NCBI GenBank assembly: GCA_036496585.1
Contig: DASXLB010000043.1
Span: 21,775-85,774, forward strand
DNA: 64,000 nt
Reading direction: 5' to 3'
Source of the DNA: Vicinamibacterales bacterium
GTDB taxonomy: Bacteria; Acidobacteriota; Vicinamibacteria; Vicinamibacterales; 2-12-FULL-66-21
Part shown: positions 33,734-45,009 of the stretch, in pieces
Numbering within the stretch: position 1 is the first letter of the stretch
Layout: each line of letters starts with the position of its first letter
Notes under the pieces: model-generated
Told to the model about the DNA's origin: nothing
Database searches by the model: none
The model's input: only the letters and a program-made list of their open reading frames with translations
Made by a program: the position numbers and the translations under genes

Positions 33734-34843
33734 CTACCCCTTCTCCCGCTTCACCTGGTCCCACGACACCGACGACACCCCGGTTCCCTCGGCCATGAAC
33801 TGCGCGCTCAGATCGTCGAGTGAGGTGCGCGGGTCGATCCACGTGTGGAGCTTGACCGTGACGTCGTTCTTCCCCTGCGAGATTTCGCGCGGCTCGAACA
33901 CCACGCCATTGCGCAGCAAAATGGCTTCGACGTGCGCGGTCGGGAAGATCCGGCCCGGCGCCGAGACCTCGAGCGCCAGGGTGCGCGTCCGCTGACTCGC
34001 GACGCGGTCCAGGATCAGCAGCGTCACGCACAGGAACGCGGTGCCGAGGCCCGCCACGGCGAACGCTCCCAGACCGGTCGCCATGCCGAGCCCCATCAGC
34101 AGGAACAGGATCGTGACGTCCTTCGGATCGTCGACGGGGGTCCGGAACCGGACGATCCCGGCGGCACCGGCGATGCCAAACGCGCGCGCCAGTGAGTTGC
34201 CGATGATGATCATCATCATCGCTCCGGAGACGCAGAGCAGCGTCTGTGCCTGTTCCAGCGATCGAGGCCGATCGCGGCTGACCGGTTGGTGGATGGCCGT
34301 GACTAGAGCACCAATCAGCATCGACGCTACCAGCTTCGCCAGCTCGACGAAGGGCTGCAGCGGATGCAACGGAACGCTGACCTTCTTGCCGCTCTCGAGG
34401 AGTGCTTCCGTGCCGGGATCGATGCCGGTCAGCTGCATCGGGAACCGCAGGCCGATCCAGACGAGCGCGCCGCACAGCACCGCGCCGGAGACGATGATCC
34501 CGAACGTCCGCCATGGAAACGTCGCCAGGCGGGCCGCCTCGATCGAGTCGTAGACGTCGAAGATCGACCACAGCCGCGAGGTCTCGAGCATCTTCTGGAC
34601 GGCCGGGCGGATCGCCGCGATGCATAGCGCGCCGCGGATCCGCTGGGCAGTCGTATGGCTGCGCACGAGCGCCCGGATCCCCGCGCTGTCGATCGCCGCC
34701 ACGCCGCTCATGTCGATGATGATCTGGCGCTGCCCGCGCCGGAAGAGTCGCTGGACGTCCTTTTCGAGAGTCTCGGCGGCCCCGCCGGCGACGAGGGGTT
34801 CCTGCGGCGAGAGAACGAGACGAGTGTCGGAGCGTCCTGTCAC
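33734..34843 (-). CDS. STAS domain fused to DUF4956 membrane protein
   Basis: A 369-residue protein. Residues 1-105 are a STAS (anti-anti-sigma) domain: VQRLFRRGQRQIIIDMSGVA, AIDSAGIRALVRSH with the potential phospho-Ser, and FDVYDSIEAA. From about 110 there are four membrane helices, and the conserved DUF4956 segment FGIAGAAGIVRFRTPVDDPK with ILFLLMGLGMATGLGAF. The last 90 residues are a soluble domain (VKLHTWIDPRTSLDDLSAQF). DUF4956 proteins are often tied to polyphosphate polymerase-type VTC modules, but none is seen here. The STAS part suggests control by a phosphatase/kinase switch. Confidence 0.82.
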   Translation of the reverse strand: MTGRSDTRLVLSPQEPLVAGGAAETLEKDVQRLFRRGQRQIIIDMSGVAAIDSAGIRALVRSHTTAQRIRGALCIAAIRPAVQKMLETSRLWSIFDVYDSIEAARLATFPWRTFGIIVSGAVLCGALVWIGLRFPMQLTGIDPGTEALLESGKKVSVPLHPLQPFVELAKLVASMLIGALVTAIHQPVSRDRPRSLEQAQTLLCVSGAMMMIIIGNSLARAFGIAGAAGIVRFRTPVDDPKDVTILFLLMGLGMATGLGAFAVAGLGTAFLCVTLLILDRVASQRTRTLALEVSAPGRIFPTAHVEAILLRNGVVFEPREISQGKNDVTVKLHTWIDPRTSLDDLSAQFMAEGTGVSSVSWDQVKREKG

Positions 34844-34911
34844 GATATTTGGCTGAGGTGCCGCGCCGACTATACACGAGCCGCGCAGGGTAACGATATG
34901 ATGCCTGCTGG

Positions 34912-37371
<2,460 letters not shown>

Positions 37372-37482
37372 CCCGGCGCCCGGCGTCGGCATGGCCCGTC
37401 AGGGCCATCACGGGAATTCCGATCCCCATGACCCGATTCGGCGACGCGCCCTTCGCGGCGGCCATTCTATAGTGAGGTCATC

Positions 37483-38289
37483 ATGCAGAAGCGCTTGCGG
37501 CTGATGGTGGTGGCGGCGCATCCCGACGACGAAACGCTGGGATTCGGCGGCGTGCTGGCGCGCTACGCGAGCGGCGGCGTCGAGACGTTCCTGGTCACGG
37601 CCACGCGCGGGCAGCGCGGACGCTATCAGGCGCATCGGTTCGGCGACGACGCCCACCCGGGCGGCGATGCGCTCGGGGCGATTCGCGAGCGCGAACTTCG
37701 CCAAGCCGCAGGCGAGCTCGGCGTGGCGCACGTACGCGTCCTCGACTACGAGGATCAGCACCTCGACCGCGCCGATCCGCGTGAGGCCGCGGTCCTGATC
37801 GCCGCCGAGATCCGCGCGGCGCGCCCTGACGTCGTCCTGACCTTCCCGCCCGACGGCGCCTACGGACATCCAGACCATATCGCCGTCAGCCAATTCGCGA
37901 CCGCGGCGATCGTCGAGGCCGCGTCGGGCCCTGGCGGGCATCGTGTCTCCAAGCTCTACTACCTGGCCTGGGGCGAACGGCTCTGGGCCGCCTATCAGCG
38001 TGCATTCAAGAAGCTCGTGTCGGTGGTGGACGGCGTGGAGCGCCAGGCGACGCCGTGGCCGGAGTGGGCGATCACGACCGTCATCGAGACCGGTGCATGG
38101 GCGCCGCAGATCTGGCGTGCGGTGGCCTGCCACGCCTCGCAGGTCGCAGCCTCGTCGGCGCTCGAGGGGCTCGCGGCCCACGACCGCCAATCGCTGTGGG
38201 AATCGCTCTCCTTCTATCGGGCGTTCAGCCTGGTCAACGGTGGACGCCGCGTCGAAACCGATCTCTTCGAGGGTTGTGATGCCGAATGA
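37483..38289 (+). CDS. PIG-L family zinc deacetylase
   Basis: A 268-residue protein. VVAAHPDDETLGFGGVLARY carries the zinc His and the catalytic Asp (AHPDDE), and FPPDGAYGHPDHIAVSQFA carries the second zinc His pair. The family removes acetyl groups from N-acetylglucosamine-type substrates, including the BshB step of bacillithiol synthesis and MshB of mycothiol. A bacillithiol role would agree with the YtxJ gene at 18.2 kb, but this is speculative. TATAGT at 37468-37473 is a fair -10 box. It overlaps the next gene by 11 bases. Confidence 0.9.
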   Translation: MQKRLRLMVVAAHPDDETLGFGGVLARYASGGVETFLVTATRGQRGRYQAHRFGDDAHPGGDALGAIRERELRQAAGELGVAHVRVLDYEDQHLDRADPREAAVLIAAEIRAARPDVVLTFPPDGAYGHPDHIAVSQFATAAIVEAASGPGGHRVSKLYYLAWGERLWAAYQRAFKKLVSVVDGVERQATPWPEWAITTVIETGAWAPQIWRAVACHASQVAASSALEGLAAHDRQSLWESLSFYRAFSLVNGGRRVETDLFEGCDAE

Positions 38290-39775
38290 CACCTACGCCA
38301 GACACGCGCCGTTGGCGATGGACGCCGCGACCTTCAGCGCCCTCGGCCACCGGCTCGTCGACGATCTCGCGGCGCTGCTCGCCGGCGTGCCGCATGGGCC
38401 CGTGACGCGGGATCGAAGTCCGGCGGACGTCCGCCGCGCGCTCGATCTGAGCGGACCGCTGCCCGAGGACGGGACGGATCCCTCGGCGCTGTTACACGAC
38501 ACGGCGCAGGGACTCTTCGGCCAGTCCCTGTTCAACGCGCATCCGCGCTTCTTCGGGTACATCACCGCTCCGCCGTCGCCGATTGGCGTGCTCGGAGATT
38601 TTCTCGCGTCGGCGCTGAACGCCAACGTCGGGTCCTGGGTACTCGGGCCGGCGGCGACGGAACTCGAGGCGCAAACGGTCCGCTGGATCGCGCAGCTCAT
38701 CGGATATCCCTCCGGCGACGGGCTGCTGGTCAGCGGCGGCAACATGGCCAACTTCGTCTGCCTGATCGCCGCGCGCGCGGCCGCGGCGACGTGGGACATC
38801 CGCGCCGAGGGGATTGCCGGCGCTCAGCCGCTCGTCGCCTACGCGTCGAAGGAAACCCATACCTGGATTCAGAAGAGCGCCGACATCTGCGGATTCGGCA
38901 CGAACGCGATCCGGTGGATCGACACCACGGCCGACCTGCGGATGGACGTCGCGGCGCTTCGGCGGGCCATCGACGAGGACATCGCCGCGGGGCGGCGGCC
39001 GTTCATCGTGGTCGGCACGGCGGGGTCGGTCAGCACCGGCGTCGTCGATCCGCTGCGCGAGATCGCGGCGATCTGCCGCGAACGCCAGATCTGGTTTCAC
39101 GTCGACGGCGCCTATGGCGCGTTCGCCGCGGCGCTGCCTGACGCGTCGGCCGACCTGCGCGCGCTCGCCGACGCCGACTCGGTCGCCGTCGACCCGCACA
39201 AGTGGCTGTATGCGCCGCTCGAAGCGGGATGCGCGCTCGTCCGCGACCCCGAGGCGCTGCGGCGCGCATTCTCCTACCACCCGCCCTACTATCATTTCGA
39301 CGAGCAGGCGCTCAACTTCGTCGACCGCGGCCCGCAGAACTCGCGCGGCTTCCGCGCGCTCAAGGTATGGCTGGCGCTGCGCCATGCCGGCGCGGCCGGC
39401 TACCGGCAGATGATTGCCGACGACATCGCGCTGGCGCAGACCATGGCGCGCCACATCGAGCGCCACCCCGAACTCGAGCTGCTGACGCAGGCGCTCAGCA
39501 TCACCACTTTCCGCTATGTCCCGGCGGATCTGCGGGGCGTTGGCGATGCGTCGAGCGGCGACTACCTGAACCGGTTGAACACCGCGATCCTCGATGCGCT
39601 GCAGCGTGGCGGAGAGCTGTTCGTCTCGAACGCCGTGATCGCCGGCCGCTACGCGCTGCGTGCCTGCATCGTCAACTTCCACACGACCGTGGCGGACGTC
39701 GAGGCCGTCGCCGGGATCGTCGCGGCGAAGGGACGGCAGATCGACGGCCAGCTGCGCACGCCGCCTGCGGCCTAG
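38279..39775 (+). CDS. PLP-dependent group II amino acid decarboxylase
   Basis: A 498-residue protein from the ATG at 38279; the frame extends upstream only as a shadow of the PIG-L gene. AHPRFFGYITAPPSPIGVLG and LVSGGNMANFVCLIAAR fit the aromatic-L-amino-acid decarboxylase/glutamate decarboxylase-like family. WFHVDGAYGAFAA has the cofactor Asp, and ADSVAVDPHKWLYAPLEAGC has the Schiff-base Lys. The substrate could be an aromatic amino acid, glutamate or aspartate. Translational overlap with the PIG-L gene suggests joint expression. Confidence 0.9.
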   Translation: MPNDTYARHAPLAMDAATFSALGHRLVDDLAALLAGVPHGPVTRDRSPADVRRALDLSGPLPEDGTDPSALLHDTAQGLFGQSLFNAHPRFFGYITAPPSPIGVLGDFLASALNANVGSWVLGPAATELEAQTVRWIAQLIGYPSGDGLLVSGGNMANFVCLIAARAAAATWDIRAEGIAGAQPLVAYASKETHTWIQKSADICGFGTNAIRWIDTTADLRMDVAALRRAIDEDIAAGRRPFIVVGTAGSVSTGVVDPLREIAAICRERQIWFHVDGAYGAFAAALPDASADLRALADADSVAVDPHKWLYAPLEAGCALVRDPEALRRAFSYHPPYYHFDEQALNFVDRGPQNSRGFRALKVWLALRHAGAAGYRQMIADDIALAQTMARHIERHPELELLTQALSITTFRYVPADLRGVGDASSGDYLNRLNTAILDALQRGGELFVSNAVIAGRYALRACIVNFHTTVADVEAVAGIVAAKGRQIDGQLRTPPAA

Positions 39776-39777
39776 CG

Positions 39778-39792
39778 GGCCGCATCGCGGCC
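39778..39792. terminator. Candidate bidirectional stem-loop between convergent genes
   Basis: GGCCGC, a three-base loop and GCGGCC form a perfect 6-bp stem in the 25-base gap between the convergent decarboxylase and patatin genes. No T-run follows on either strand, so intrinsic termination is uncertain. Confidence 0.3.
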
Positions 39793-39800
39793 GCGTCGCT

Positions 39801-42011
39801 TCAGCGGAAGATCCGGCCGATCCCGAAGATCGTGCGCCAGCCGCCGTCCAGCCCGGTACTCGACGCGACCAGCAGCGGCCCGACGAGTGTGTCGACCATC
39901 ACCGCGACTGCCGCGTGCGTATTGATGTCGGCGTTCGCGGCGCTGTTGAACACCGAGCCGTTCTCGAGCCAGCCGCCAATGAAGACCGGCCCCCCTATGA
40001 AGTCCGGCAGGCGGCCAAACTGCCGCAGGGCCCCGAGCGTCAACACCGCGTAATGATCGCCGCGCTTTTCGCCGATCGGGAATGCATCGAGCACGCCTGG
40101 ATAGCCGACCGTGAACTGCCGGGGCGGCAGCGGATGGTCGTTGAACGACGTGCCGCCTGAGAGGACCGCAAAGAGCCGGTTGCGGCGGCCGGCCGAGGTG
40201 AACCACGATCCGTGCAGCTGCGCCTGCGTGAGATGCGCGTTGGTTCGCTCCACCTCGATCGGCTCCGGCGCGGTCGGCTCCGGTGTGCTCAGCGTCTGGT
40301 CGAGTGTCGCTTCGACGCGGATGCCGCGCGAGGGAACCACGGTACTATCCTGGCTGTCGAACAGCCACGCCAGGTGGGCACGCGTCTCGGCGCCGGACAG
40401 CTCCGGCAGCCCTGGATCGCCCGCGCGCACGGTGTCGCTGATGTGGCCGAAAAAGAACCCGCCCGACACCTCACTCTGCCGCGACAGATTCACGCCGACA
40501 TCAGTCGTCAGCCCCAGCCGCGCCTCGCTGTACTCTGCGACGGTGACGTCGTTCTGGATGAAATTGAAGGTCTGACTGGAGGCGCCGGCGGCGATGCGGC
40601 CGAAGACGGGCGACCGGGCCAGCGGCACGTAGAGCGAGGCCCCGATTGTCGGGTCGACGCCGAGGCCGCCGTCGATCCGCAGTTCCGTGGCAGGGCCGAG
40701 GACGTCGAACGCGAGATAGCGGCCGGCGAGCTGCACCCGGAAGTCTTCCGAGGTCGTGTTCTCGACGTTCAAGCCGAGCATCAGGAATGGCGGCGCGTAG
40801 GGCTTGACCGACGCGCTGACCAGGAGACCGGCGCGACCAGCGTTCTCGACCATCCGCCAAGTGACCGATTCGTAGCGATCGAGCCCGGTCAGTGCCGCGA
40901 GGTCGCGCTCCAGCAGCGGGACGTCGACGGGCCGGTGCAGGTGGCGTTCGAGCGTGTGACGGACCAGCGCCGCATCTCCCGGTTCGAGGCCGGCCAGATC
41001 CAGGAATTCCGGGACGGGAAGAAGGTGCCGCCGCCGCGCCTCTTTCGCCGCCAGCCAGGCGCTCCAGTCCGCGTCGTCCAGACGATGCGTGAGCAGCACG
41101 TCCTTGTGGGCCTCGGCGGCCTGGTAGCCGCGCGCGATCAGCTCGTCGGCCCGTCGCCAGTCGAGCGATCCGAAGCCGGTCACGTCGACCGCGATCGTCA
41201 GATCCGCCGATTTCAGGGACGCCTGCGTTGACGATCGCATCATCGCGTCGATGGTGTGGCCGAGCAGGCCGAACATCGAGTAGTCGATCTTCTCTGGGAG
41301 CGGCAGGCCGACGTTGATCGCGATCACATAGGACGCCCCGAGATCGCGGACGACGTCGGCGGGTACGTTGTCGAGGGCGCCGCCGTCGACCAGGACCCGT
41401 CCCTCGCGATCGACGGGTGGGAACACGCCCGGCAGCGACATCGTCGCGCGCAGTGCGGTGGCCAGGTTGCCGCGATCGATGACCACCTTCTCGGCGGTCT
41501 TGAGATCGACCGCGACGACGCGGAACGGCGTCGGCAGCGCGTCGAACCGCTCGAGGCCGTAATACGGCGCGGTAATACGGGCGAGCAGCAGATCGACCTG
41601 CTGGCCGTTGTTGAGCGCCGTCGGCGGCACGAAGCCGCCCTTCAGGCCGAACTCGAGGCGCGACGGATAGCTGCGCGCGTCCTCCTTGCGGCGGACGTTC
41701 TTGAACGCGTACGACGTGCTGCCGAACATCGCGTCCCAGTCGGTGCCGGCCATCAGCGCGCCCAGTTCATCGGCGCTCATGCCGGTCGCGTAGGCGCCGC
41801 CGACCAGGCCGCCCATGCTGGTGCCGGCGGCCACGTCGATCGGCACGTGATGCTCTTCGAACCACCGGATGACGCCGATGTGGGCGAGGCCGCGGGCGCT
41901 GCCGCCGCCGAAGGCAACGCCGACAGTCGGCCTGGGAGAAGCGGCCTGGCCCAACGCGGCGCCTGAGCCCAGCAACAGGAAGCACACAGCCAGCGTCACA
42001 GCTCCGCGCAC
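39801..42011 (-). CDS. Patatin-like phospholipase with C-terminal beta-barrel (type Vd-like autotransporter)
   Basis: A 736-residue protein with a signal ending near GAALGQA. The patatin domain spans residues 28-320: oxyanion loop GVAFGGGSARGLAHIG, nucleophile Ser65 in GTSMGG, and catalytic Asp209 in LVDGGALDN. Residues 330-420 look like a POTRA-type segment (HLHRPVDVPLLERDLAALTG, YESVTWRMVENAGRAGLLVS). The rest is an outer-membrane barrel with alternating strands and a terminal GIGRIFR ending Phe-Arg. Length and order match the PlpD type of secreted phospholipases, in which the passenger is exported by its own barrel. Confidence 0.87.
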   Translation of the reverse strand: MRGAVTLAVCFLLLGSGAALGQAASPRPTVGVAFGGGSARGLAHIGVIRWFEEHHVPIDVAAGTSMGGLVGGAYATGMSADELGALMAGTDWDAMFGSTSYAFKNVRRKEDARSYPSRLEFGLKGGFVPPTALNNGQQVDLLLARITAPYYGLERFDALPTPFRVVAVDLKTAEKVVIDRGNLATALRATMSLPGVFPPVDREGRVLVDGGALDNVPADVVRDLGASYVIAINVGLPLPEKIDYSMFGLLGHTIDAMMRSSTQASLKSADLTIAVDVTGFGSLDWRRADELIARGYQAAEAHKDVLLTHRLDDADWSAWLAAKEARRRHLLPVPEFLDLAGLEPGDAALVRHTLERHLHRPVDVPLLERDLAALTGLDRYESVTWRMVENAGRAGLLVSASVKPYAPPFLMLGLNVENTTSEDFRVQLAGRYLAFDVLGPATELRIDGGLGVDPTIGASLYVPLARSPVFGRIAAGASSQTFNFIQNDVTVAEYSEARLGLTTDVGVNLSRQSEVSGGFFFGHISDTVRAGDPGLPELSGAETRAHLAWLFDSQDSTVVPSRGIRVEATLDQTLSTPEPTAPEPIEVERTNAHLTQAQLHGSWFTSAGRRNRLFAVLSGGTSFNDHPLPPRQFTVGYPGVLDAFPIGEKRGDHYAVLTLGALRQFGRLPDFIGGPVFIGGWLENGSVFNSAANADINTHAAVAVMVDTLVGPLLVASSTGLDGGWRTIFGIGRIFR

Positions 42012-42073
42012 GGGCGATTGTGGACGCCGCTCGCCGTCAGTCTCTATGCAGTTTCGGCAGTGAATATGCCAAG

Positions 42074-43699
42074 ATGTGCGCGGATTTCATCCTGTCTCTC
42101 TCCACCCCATCCGCGGCGCCGTCGGCGTGGTCACGCGCGCTCGGTCCCGTTCTGTTCGCGATCGCCTACTACGGGGGAGCGCAGATCGGCTTCGCGCTGC
42201 AGTCTCCGAGTGCGCCGCAGTCGGTGCTGTGGCTGCCGAACTCGATCCTGCTCGCGACGCTCCTGATCGTCCCTCTTGCCACGTGGCCGTACTATTTCCT
42301 CGCCGCATTCCCGGCGCAGATGCTCGTCGCGTGGGGCGCCGGCGGGCCATTCTTCACGCTGGCGCTGCTCTTCCTCACCAACTGCGCGGACGCCGCGCTG
42401 GGCGCCTATCTGGTGCGCCGTTTCTCGGGTCGCACCGCCGGCCCGTTCCGCCTCGACGATTTGCGCGCCATGCTGATCTTTGCCGCATTCGGCGCGACGC
42501 TGCCGACGATCTTGCTGTCGTTTGCGGATGCCGGCGTCTCGGTGGCGACCGGCTGGGCACCGGTCTTCCACGCGGCGTTCATCACCCGCGTGCGATCGAA
42601 CGTGCTCACCCATCTCATCGTCGTGCCGGCCTGCCTCGACGCGGCGAACGTCGACTGGCGTCATTGGCGGCGTTCCCGCGTCGCCGAAGCCGCGGCGATC
42701 GCGGCGCTCGTCGTCGTCGCGTGCGCGGCGGCGTTCGCCGGTTCGGCCGAATCCGCCGTCTATCCGGCGGTGCTCTATGCGCCGATGCCGCTCCTGCTGT
42801 GGGCGGCGTTCCGATTCGGCCCGGGCGGTGCCGGCGCCGGCGTACTGCTGGTCGCCCTGATTGCGAGCTGGGACACGCTGCACGGCCGCGGGCCGTTCAT
42901 CAGCTACACGCCGGCCGATGACGTCCTCGCGCTGCAGCTGTTCCTGCTCGCCAGCGCGACGCCGCTGCTCGTGCTCGCGGCGGTCGTCCGCGAACGCAAC
43001 CGCGCCACCGACCGCGTGCACCGCAACGAGGCGGCGCTGCGCCGCAGCTATGCCCGGGTCCGCGAGCTCGCCGGCAAGCTGATCACCGCACAGGAGCTCG
43101 AGCGCGCGCGCATTGCGCGCGACATGCACGACGATTTCAACCAACAGCTGGCCGTGGTTTCGATCGGCATCAGCGGTCTGCGGTCGCGGATCTCCGACCG
43201 CGCGCTCGCCGCCGATCTGCAGGCGCTGCAGGATCGCACCGTCGCGCTGACCGACCGGGTCCGCCATTTCTCGCACGATCTGCATCCGCAAGCGCTGGAA
43301 CACGTCGGACTGCCGGCGGCGCTCCGGGCGCACTGCGCCGAGTTCGGCCGGCAACACCTGCTGCGCGTGCACCTGGTGACCGAGGGCGATCTGGAGCCGA
43401 TTGCGCGCGACATCGCGATCTGCGCCTACCGTATCGTCCAGGAAGGGCTCAGGAACGTGCAGCAGCATGCCGGCGTCACCGACGTGCACGTGACCGTCGA
43501 GCGCCGCCGCGGCCAGCTCGACCTGACGATCGTCGACGGCGGCCGCGGATTCGACATCGACGCCCCCGCGGCGCGCGATGGCCTCGGGCTGCTCAGCATT
43601 GAAGAGCGGTCGCGCCTCGTCGGAGGATCGTTTACCATCGCCTCAGTGCCGGGCCGGGGTACAACGCTCCGAGTCCAGATACCAATGAGCCCTCGATGA
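42074..43699 (+). CDS. MASE1-domain sensor histidine kinase, NarL-type
   Basis: About 541 residues from the ATG at 42074. Residues 20-310 are a MASE1-like sensor with about eight membrane helices (SVLWLPNSILLATLLIVPLA, FITRVRSNVLTHLIVVPACL). The dimerisation domain is of the HisKA_3 type with His352 in ARDMHDDFNQQLAVVSIGIS, and the ATPase domain ends the protein (IVQEGLRNVQQHAGVTDVHV, LTIVDGGRGFDI, GLGLLSIEERSRLVGG, PGRGTTLRV). It autophosphorylates on His and passes phosphate to the receiver protein encoded with an ATGA overlap. Confidence 0.93.
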   Translation: MCADFILSLSTPSAAPSAWSRALGPVLFAIAYYGGAQIGFALQSPSAPQSVLWLPNSILLATLLIVPLATWPYYFLAAFPAQMLVAWGAGGPFFTLALLFLTNCADAALGAYLVRRFSGRTAGPFRLDDLRAMLIFAAFGATLPTILLSFADAGVSVATGWAPVFHAAFITRVRSNVLTHLIVVPACLDAANVDWRHWRRSRVAEAAAIAALVVVACAAAFAGSAESAVYPAVLYAPMPLLLWAAFRFGPGGAGAGVLLVALIASWDTLHGRGPFISYTPADDVLALQLFLLASATPLLVLAAVVRERNRATDRVHRNEAALRRSYARVRELAGKLITAQELERARIARDMHDDFNQQLAVVSIGISGLRSRISDRALAADLQALQDRTVALTDRVRHFSHDLHPQALEHVGLPAALRAHCAEFGRQHLLRVHLVTEGDLEPIARDIAICAYRIVQEGLRNVQQHAGVTDVHVTVERRRGQLDLTIVDGGRGFDIDAPAARDGLGLLSIEERSRLVGGSFTIASVPGRGTTLRVQIPMSPR

Positions 43700-44103
43700 C
43701 CTTGCCGCGCGTCCTGCTAGCCGACGATCACGCCATCGTCGCCGAGGGACTTCGGCTGCTGCTGAAGGATCATTGCGAGCTGGTCGGCGTGGTGAGCGAC
43801 GGTCCCAGCATGGTCGAGGCGGCGCTGCAGCACCGCCCCGAGGTGATCGTCGCCGACATCTCGATGCCCGGCTTCGACGGGCTGCAGGCCGTCCGTCGCC
43901 TGCGCGAGCTCGAGATCACCGCACGGATCATCATGCTCACGATGTATGCGGACCTCGAGGTGGCGGAAGAAGCGATCGCCGCGGGCGCCAACGGCTACGT
44001 CGTCAAACATTCCGCCGGGGAAGAACTGCTGAAGGCGATCACCGCCGTGCGGGAAGGGCTGACCTACATCACGCCCTTTCTCTACAAGGCCCGGCGCACC
44101 TAG
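43696..44103 (+). CDS. Response regulator, receiver domain only
   Basis: A 135-residue protein. The receiver domain is complete: acidic pair in VLLADDHAIVAEGL, phospho-acceptor Asp54 in VIVADISMPGFDGL, Thr/Ser and Lys switch residues in IIMLTMYADL and GYVVKHSAGEELL. NarL-type partners of HisKA_3 kinases normally continue into a LuxR-type HTH after the phrase LTYITPFL. Here the protein stops 10 residues later (YKARRT). It either acts as a single-domain phosphate carrier or is a shortened gene that lost its DNA-binding half. Confidence 0.9.
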   Translation: MTLPRVLLADDHAIVAEGLRLLLKDHCELVGVVSDGPSMVEAALQHRPEVIVADISMPGFDGLQAVRRLRELEITARIIMLTMYADLEVAEEAIAAGANGYVVKHSAGEELLKAITAVREGLTYITPFLYKARRT

Positions 44104-44125
44104 CGGCCGTCCCGGGAGATCGGGA

Positions 44126-44905
44126 TCAGGGTACGATCACGACGGCGCGCCCTTTCTTGCGTATCAGCTTGTCGACGCGGGCCGCCATGGCGGCGCGCCG
44201 CGCGAGCATCGCGTCAATCGCCCGTCCGTCGAGCCATCGGCCCAACCGCCCGGCCAGCTCCTCGCGCGTCACCGCGCTCATCCGCTCCCACAGCGTCGCA
44301 TCGACGCGATCGAACGCGAACGGCAGACGGTCAGCGGTGACGAAGGCCCGCGAGTGGTCGATCAGAATCAGCTCGCCGGGGCGGCCGATCAGGATGTTGC
44401 CGGCGTTGCGATCGGGGTTGCCGATGAAGTTGTCGAACATCTGCATACGGCGCACGGCCTGCCCCCAGATCGGCTCGCTTGGCACACGGCCGCCGGTCTG
44501 CTTGACGCTTTTCACCCCGTCGACCCACATGATGGCCGCGCCGGTTTCGCCGCCGATCTCGCGCTCGACCGCCGGCGGCACCATCTCGAGCTCCAAGAGC
44601 CTGTCCAGTTCATAGGCGGCGATTTCGGACTTGTAGCTCTCCCAATGACCACGGTTGTAACCGGGCGGCACCACCTTCCAGGTCAGGCTCGCGACCGGCT
44701 CGGGCGGATCGAGGAAGGCGCGCCGCGGCCGCGTCACGCCCGTGCCGACGTCCTCGAGGCGGACGACTCCGGCGCCTGCCAGATGCGCTTCGATCGTCGC
44801 CTCGCGTCCAATCCACGTCCGGACGGACGCGCCTTGGGACGCGGCCACCAGACACAACGCCAGTGCGGCCACCCCGGCCCTCGGCACGATGCCCATGGGC
44901 GCCAC
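44126..44905 (-). CDS. Exported protein-kinase/PI3K-4K-like fold protein
   Basis: A 259-residue protein with an N-terminal signal (GVAALALCLVAASQGAS). The mature part has a kinase-like core: Lys77 in SLTWKVVPPG, Glu94 in YKSEIAAYELDRLLEL, a hinge-like MWVDGVKS, Asp165 and Asn170 in FDNFIGNPDRNAGNILI, and Asp183 in LILIDHSRAFV. This order and the DRNxGN catalytic loop resemble PI3/PI4-kinase, HipA and FAM20-type kinases rather than Hanks-type ones. The substrate is unknown. An exported kinase would need ATP outside the cytoplasm, or the protein may be a pseudoenzyme or AMPylator. Confidence 0.72.
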   Translation of the reverse strand: MAPMGIVPRAGVAALALCLVAASQGASVRTWIGREATIEAHLAGAGVVRLEDVGTGVTRPRRAFLDPPEPVASLTWKVVPPGYNRGHWESYKSEIAAYELDRLLELEMVPPAVEREIGGETGAAIMWVDGVKSVKQTGGRVPSEPIWGQAVRRMQMFDNFIGNPDRNAGNILIGRPGELILIDHSRAFVTADRLPFAFDRVDATLWERMSAVTREELAGRLGRWLDGRAIDAMLARRAAMAARVDKLIRKKGRAVVIVP

Positions 44906-45009
44906 CTTCGATCGGCACCCGGCCGGGCCGCTATGCAGATTCCGTCAGCCGGGGGCCTCTGCCGAAAGTGCATAGCTGGATACCGCCAGCCCCGGCACGC
45001 TCAGCCATC

